Shown here: positions 14,101-18,055 of the stretch, in pieces
How positions within the stretch are numbered: the stretch's first letter is position 1
Layout: the number at the start of each line of letters is the position of its first letter
Source of the DNA: Vulcanimicrobiota bacterium
GTDB taxonomy: Bacteria > Vulcanimicrobiota > Vulcanimicrobiia > Vulcanimicrobiales > Vulcanimicrobiaceae
DNA length: 18,055 bases
Assembly: GCA_019245995.1 (NCBI GenBank)
Contig: JAFAQW010000285.1
Location: 1-18,055, forward strand
Direction: 5' to 3'
The notes under the pieces: model-generated
Databases searched by the model: none
Told to the model about the DNA's origin: nothing
What the model saw: only the letters and a program-made list of their open reading frames with translations
Program-made: the position numbers and the translations under genes

Positions 14101-15744
14101 ATGCCCGTAGATCTTCACGCAGCGCTTCGAGAGCGATTTGGCTTCGCCGGCTTTTACCCCGGACAAGAAGAGGTCATTTCGCGCGTTCTGCAAGGCCAAG
14201 ATACGCTGGCGATCCTCGCAACCGGTGCGGGCAAGAGCCTGACGTACCAACTGCCGGCACTCTTGCTCGACGGCACGACCGTCGTCGTGAGCCCCCTGAT
14301 TGCTCTAATGAAAGACCAACTCGATATGTTGCGCGACCGCGGCATCACCGACGTCGTCGCGCTCAACTCGACCCTGTCCGAGGAGCAGGAGCTACGTGCC
14401 AGGCAGCGCATCGCTTCGGGCAGCCTGCGCATTGCGTATACGACGCCGGAAAAACTCGAGGACGAAGGGTTTTTGCAGTTACTGCGCTCCATCCGCGTGC
14501 CGCTCTTTGTGGTAGACGAAGCCCACTGCATCAGTCAATGGGGACACGACTTTCGTCCGGCGTACCTCGCCCTCGGTGCTGCGATCGCAAAGCTGAATCA
14601 CCCGACCGTGCTGGCTCTGACCGCGACGGCCACGCCGTCGGTGCGCGAAGACATCTTGCACCAACTCGGCATCGAACACGTCAAGCCCATCGTCCGGGGA
14701 TTCGACCGGCCGAACCTGATCTACGAGGCGCGAAAGGCCGACAAAGAGGCCGACAAGCTCAAGATCCTTACGGCGCTTTTCAGCGGCGACGAGGCATTGA
14801 GCGGAACGGGCATCATCTACACCGCGACGATCAAGAACGCGCTCGAGGTAACCCGTTACCTGACCGATGAGCTAGCGGTGCCGGCGGCGGTATATCATTC
14901 GAAGTTGCACAAAGAAGAGCGCACTCAGGTCCACAACCTGTTCATGAACGAGTCTATCCGCGCGGTCGTCGCTACGAACGCGTTCGGTCTCGGCATTGAC
15001 AAGCCGAACATTCGTTTCGTCTTGCATTACGATCTGCCGGGCTCTCTCGAAGCGTACACGCAAGAGGCCGGGCGCGCCGGACGCGACGGGGACCCCTCGC
15101 GTTGCATCCTGATCTACCGCATGAGCGACACGCGCGTGCAGAACTATTTTTTGACTGGGAAGTATCCCGACGTCGAAGAGGTTCAGCGCGTCTTCGGCAC
15201 GATCGAGGTGTTCGCGGATCAGTCCGCCGGCGTGTCGATGGTGGACTTGCGCAAAATTCTTCAGCTGCCGCTGACGAAGCTCAAGGTCATCCTGGCGCTT
15301 CTCAAAAAATCGGGCTACATCGAGCATGTCGGAAAGTCGGCGTACGCCGTGACCGAAGCGGTCCGCAAGCATCGCGAGCTGATGTTGAACCTGGCCAACT
15401 ACGAAACGAAGAAGTCCTACGACCAAAGCAAGCTCGCCATGATGCTGCAGTACGCCGAGAGCGTCTCCTGCCGCCGGCGCTTCATCCTCAACTATTTCGG
15501 CGAGGATTTCGAACGGCACGGGTGCGGAGCGTGCGACAACTGCCTGCGGGCGCAGGCGCACGGCGCCGCGGCGCGGATTGGCGTCAGCCGCTTCAAGATC
15601 GCGGATCTCGTGCGACACGCAAAATTCGGCACGGGCACCGTCGAACGCGCCGAGCGCGACCTCGTCACGGTGCTCTTTCCGGCCGTGGGTTACAAGACGC
15701 TGCTCGCCTCCGCCGTCAGCCGGGCCGAAGCGCAAATTGCCTAA
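14101..15744 (+). CDS. recQ: RecQ-family ATP-dependent DNA helicase with C-terminal Tudor-like domain
   Basis: 547 residues from the ATG at 14101, with GGA eight bases upstream; a TTG at 14050 in the same frame would add 17 non-conserved residues. A 3'-5' DNA helicase for recombination and fork repair. Motifs: Q-motif FYPGQEEVI (Gln22), Walker A ATGAGKS (40-46), DEAH (139-142) followed by the aromatic-rich loop CISQWGHDFRPAY, TATATP, GFDRPNL, motif V GLGIDKPNIR and motif VI QEAGRAGRDG (321-330). A winged-helix-like region (about 370-420) precedes the zinc site (Cys457, Cys475, Cys478, Cys481), whereas in E. coli RecQ the zinc site comes first. There is no HRDC domain. Instead residues 496-540 (FKIADLVRHAKFGTGTVE, then VTVLFPAVGYKTLL) resemble the PcrA/UvrD C-terminal Tudor-like domain (DUF3553). 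RecQ family membership is firm. Confidence 0.94.
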   Translation: MPVDLHAALRERFGFAGFYPGQEEVISRVLQGQDTLAILATGAGKSLTYQLPALLLDGTTVVVSPLIALMKDQLDMLRDRGITDVVALNSTLSEEQELRARQRIASGSLRIAYTTPEKLEDEGFLQLLRSIRVPLFVVDEAHCISQWGHDFRPAYLALGAAIAKLNHPTVLALTATATPSVREDILHQLGIEHVKPIVRGFDRPNLIYEARKADKEADKLKILTALFSGDEALSGTGIIYTATIKNALEVTRYLTDELAVPAAVYHSKLHKEERTQVHNLFMNESIRAVVATNAFGLGIDKPNIRFVLHYDLPGSLEAYTQEAGRAGRDGDPSRCILIYRMSDTRVQNYFLTGKYPDVEEVQRVFGTIEVFADQSAGVSMVDLRKILQLPLTKLKVILALLKKSGYIEHVGKSAYAVTEAVRKHRELMLNLANYETKKSYDQSKLAMMLQYAESVSCRRRFILNYFGEDFERHGCGACDNCLRAQAHGAAARIGVSRFKIADLVRHAKFGTGTVERAERDLVTVLFPAVGYKTLLASAVSRAEAQIA

Positions 15745-17353
15745 GGCGGCGGTGCTACTTGCGGCCTGCGCCGCACTCGGCGCCTCGGCGCCGTCGCCGC
15801 CTCCCTCAACGGTCCCCCCGAGCCCGCCCAGCAACAGTCCGTCAGCGTCGCCCGCGCCCAGCACGACGCCGCCCGGGCCCGCAGCGGGGCCGACCGCCCC
15901 GCCGCTCACCGTGGCGCCGGCCCTCGCGCAAGTGCCCGTCGGATCGAGCGCGCAAGTCAGCGTGGGATCGGCGATCAGTCCGATCGCCGCAACGGTGCGT
16001 GACCCGTCAATCGTCGCCGTGTCGGTCGATCAAACGGCTTTGCGCGTCACGCTCACGGGCCTGGCCGTCGGTACGACAACGCTACATCTCAGCGATGCGC
16101 GCGGCGTCACGCGAGATGTGCCGGTTCGAGTCGCAAACTACGCGGGCGCCGTCGAGTCGCACCTCGCGTTGCAACTCACTGGGGATCCCGCGTCGGCGGC
16201 GTTCGTGCGCGAACAGGTGAGCGGCGCACTGCGCGGCGCGACGCACGCTCGCCCTGGAGCCGACGTGCTGGTGACGCCCGATGACGTCCCGGTGCACGCT
16301 CCGCTCGAAGTCGACGACGTTGCGTCGTTCGACGTTCCGGTTCTCATCCAGGGCAGTCAATATTTCGAAGTGGACGGCTCGACGCGCGTCGACGTGGCAA
16401 ACGTGGCGGTCCCGCGCATTTCGCCGAATTCCTTGATGGTCAGCGACTATCCCGAGCGCCTCACGGAAAACGGCACGCTCTTTACGGCGGACCTCCGCTA
16501 CGATCAACCGTCGAGATTCCTCTACTTTCACTACAATCCGGGTGGCCAGCCCGATCGCCGCATCGTGTTGCGCGCCGCAAATCTCTCTTCCGAGCCGTCG
16601 ATCGTGCAGTTTATCAGCGGAGAGGGCGGACCATCGGCCAACGAGATGGAGGCGGGCCATGCCGCAACCCGTCGTTTCCTCGTCAACGTCGTGCAGAACC
16701 AAGGACGGCTCTTGACGATTCCCGGGAACAGCGCGATCAACATCGTGGCGCAGGCGTTGCCCGCGCGAACGATCGCCTGCAACCTTCTGCAGTTGCGCGT
16801 GCTTTCGGGCGGCAACGTGCATTTAACGCTCTTTGCCCAAGATGCCTCGGACGATCCAAACGCCGCGGTCGGGGCGGCGGACCTCCTGGAGGCGACGCAC
16901 AAGCACGCGCGCGGCATTTATCCAATAGCCGAGTTCCATTTCGCTACGCAGTGGAGCGTCGACCGCGAGTATCTCGAGCTGCCAATCGGAGAGCTTCCTC
17001 TGCCTAACCATCTCGTCGGGGAGGCGCTGGCGGGCGACTACGGCGTACTGCAATCCTTTGTCGTTACGTTGGAGAACCCGTTGTCGACTCCCGCCGCGAT
17101 CGCGCTTTACGAAAACCCGCGCGGCGGGCGTTCGACGGCGACGTACCTGATCGACGGGGTCTTGGTGCAATCGCATCAGGTTCCGCCGTACTCTCGCTAC
17201 AAGGTTCGGCAGTATGTCGTTCCGGCGCGCGGCTTCGTCCGCGTGACGATCGTCACGATGCCCGAAGCGGGATCCAGTCTGCCCTTGAAGCTCATCTTTG
17301 CGCCGGACGACGGGAGCGTCGCGCCGGGCGCGCCGGGTTCGCCGATTTACTGA
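15737..17353 (+). CDS. Exported or lipid-anchored protein with Pro-rich linker and pilus-secretin-N/Ig-like domain
   Basis: 538 residues from the TTG at 15737, which overlaps the recQ stop (TTGCCTAA); a GTG at 15752 would cut into the signal sequence. The N-terminus MPKAAVLLAACAALGASA is a signal peptide. LAAC also fits a lipobox (Cys11), so it may be a lipoprotein. Residues 18-56 are a Pro/Ser/Thr-rich linker. Residues 57-135 (VPVGSSAQVSVGSAISPIAA, DPSIVAVSVD, LTGLAVGTTTLHLSDARG) match the pattern of the secretin N-terminal pil_N or Big_2-like fold. The remaining 400 residues look beta-rich, with no recognised family and no protease or binding motif. The frame stays open upstream inside recQ, but that part is a shadow. 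The gene converges on the glycosyltransferase with overlapping stop regions. Function unknown; it could be an envelope or cell-surface component. Confidence 0.72.
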   Translation: MPKAAVLLAACAALGASAPSPPPSTVPPSPPSNSPSASPAPSTTPPGPAAGPTAPPLTVAPALAQVPVGSSAQVSVGSAISPIAATVRDPSIVAVSVDQTALRVTLTGLAVGTTTLHLSDARGVTRDVPVRVANYAGAVESHLALQLTGDPASAAFVREQVSGALRGATHARPGADVLVTPDDVPVHAPLEVDDVASFDVPVLIQGSQYFEVDGSTRVDVANVAVPRISPNSLMVSDYPERLTENGTLFTADLRYDQPSRFLYFHYNPGGQPDRRIVLRAANLSSEPSIVQFISGEGGPSANEMEAGHAATRRFLVNVVQNQGRLLTIPGNSAINIVAQALPARTIACNLLQLRVLSGGNVHLTLFAQDASDDPNAAVGAADLLEATHKHARGIYPIAEFHFATQWSVDREYLELPIGELPLPNHLVGEALAGDYGVLQSFVVTLENPLSTPAAIALYENPRGGRSTATYLIDGVLVQSHQVPPYSRYKVRQYVVPARGFVRVTIVTMPEAGSSLPLKLIFAPDDGSVAPGAPGSPIY

Positions 17354-18055
17354 AGGGCGCGCGCGTAGACGCGCTCGATGCGCTCCGCCGCGGTCTCCCA
17401 CGAAAAGCGCGCGATGGCGGCGGGGCGCGCTTGCGAAGCGCGCGCATCGTCGTGGCCATCGAGCGCCCCTTGTAACGCCGTAATCCACCCGCCGAGATCG
17501 TCGGCGGGTACCACGCGCGCATCGTCGCGCACGACCTCCGGAAGCGACGTGCGATCGGAGACGACGCAGGGAACGCCGGCGCACAACGCCTGCGCGGCGG
17601 CGTAGCCGAACCCTTCGTACAAGGACGGAACCGCGACGACCGCACAGGAGCGGTAGAGCGATAGCAGCGCGTCGAGCGCGACGTAGCCCGCGAGCGTGAA
17701 GCGATCGGCCACCCCGAGCCGCCGGGCCAGCTCGAGACACTCGGCCGCGTACGTCGTGGACGGTCCCACGGCGCACAAGCGCGCGCGAGGCAATCGCGCG
17801 AGCGCTCGGACCAGGAGCTCCAGATTCTTTCGCCGTTCCACCGTGCCGACCGCCAAAATCGTGCGCGCGTCCCCGGCGCTGCGTTGCAGTGCACGGAACT
17901 CCGCGTTCACTCCCGGGTACACGACGATTACGCGGTCCTCGTCAAAGTCGCGCAAGTACTGCAGCAGCGCCGCGCGGGAGTGCTGCGAATCCACGACGAT
18001 CTGCGCGGCGCGGCGATATCGGCGCAACGAAAAGTCGCCGAAATAGTAGCGCGCG
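17347..18055 (-). CDS. GT4-family glycosyltransferase (group 1), N-terminus beyond window
   Basis: The minus-strand frame is open through the right edge: residues ARYYFGDFS precede the apparent TTG at 18027, so the gene is cut and that TTG is internal. The visible part is the end of the N-terminal Rossmann domain (AAQIVVDSQHSRAAL, VIVVYPGV) and a complete C-terminal nucleotide-sugar domain: ILAVGTVERRKNLELLVRAL, FTLAGYV, VVAVPSLYEGFG, GVPCVVSDRTSLPEVV. This is the GT-B fold of retaining glycosyltransferases that build polysaccharides or glycolipids. The EX7E motif reads EGFGYAAAQ: the second Glu is replaced by Gln. It ends in TAA at 17349-17347, within the last codons of the convergent gene. 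Donor and acceptor cannot be told. Confidence 0.88.
   Translation of the reverse strand, partial: ARYYFGDFSLRRYRRAAQIVVDSQHSRAALLQYLRDFDEDRVIVVYPGVNAEFRALQRSAGDARTILAVGTVERRKNLELLVRALARLPRARLCAVGPSTTYAAECLELARRLGVADRFTLAGYVALDALLSLYRSCAVVAVPSLYEGFGYAAAQALCAGVPCVVSDRTSLPEVVRDDARVVPADDLGGWITALQGALDGHDDARASQARPAAIARFSWETAAERIERVYARALQ

Overview
The window is GC-rich and densely coded. It carries housekeeping genes on both strands, with no mobile element, CRISPR array, rRNA or tRNA that I could find. The Min system includes MinE, RNase E/G is present, several products look exported or lipid-anchored, and GTG starts dominate. This suggests a deep-branching, Gram-negative-type, high-GC bacterium. 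The style of the proteins reminds me of Candidatus Eremiobacterota (WPS-2/Vulcanimicrobiota), but that is an impression and no marker gene here proves it.

Layout. (1) 1-876, plus strand: 3' end of a PDZ-containing S41 (CtpA-like) protease. It converges on a minus-strand cluster across a perfect shared hairpin. (2) 7552 down to 899, minus strand: minC, minD, a second minD, minE, rodA, and an RNase E/G gene (rng). This is a division-site, cell-elongation and RNA-processing cluster with several overlapping GTGA junctions. (3) 7553-7643: an AT-rich divergent promoter island. (4) 7644-11368, plus strand: an exported M48 metallopeptidase with a large unassigned C-terminal half, a DUF697/YcjF-like membrane protein, and a MOSC-domain protein. 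(5) 11369-11509: a structured intergenic spacer. (6) 13963 down to 11510, minus strand: dnaX-ebfC-recR, the classic replication/repair trio. (7) 14101-17353, plus strand: a RecQ-family helicase with a PcrA/UvrD-like Tudor tail, overlapped by the start of an exported Pro-rich protein with a pilus-secretin-N/Ig-like domain. (8) The right edge, minus strand: a GT4 glycosyltransferase cut off by the window.

How they fit together. MinC, MinD and MinE place the division septum, RodA polymerises lateral-wall peptidoglycan, and RNase E/G processes RNA from the same cluster. DnaX loads the sliding clamp. RecR, EbfC and RecQ act in recombinational repair. The secreted or membrane proteins (S41, M48, DUF697, the 538-residue protein) are likely envelope factors.

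The most unusual item is two adjacent, complete, divergent MinD proteins inside one min operon. The RecQ architecture (winged helix before the zinc site, then a Tudor-like tail) comes next. I do not see a self-contained novel system such as a defence island or a biosynthetic cluster.
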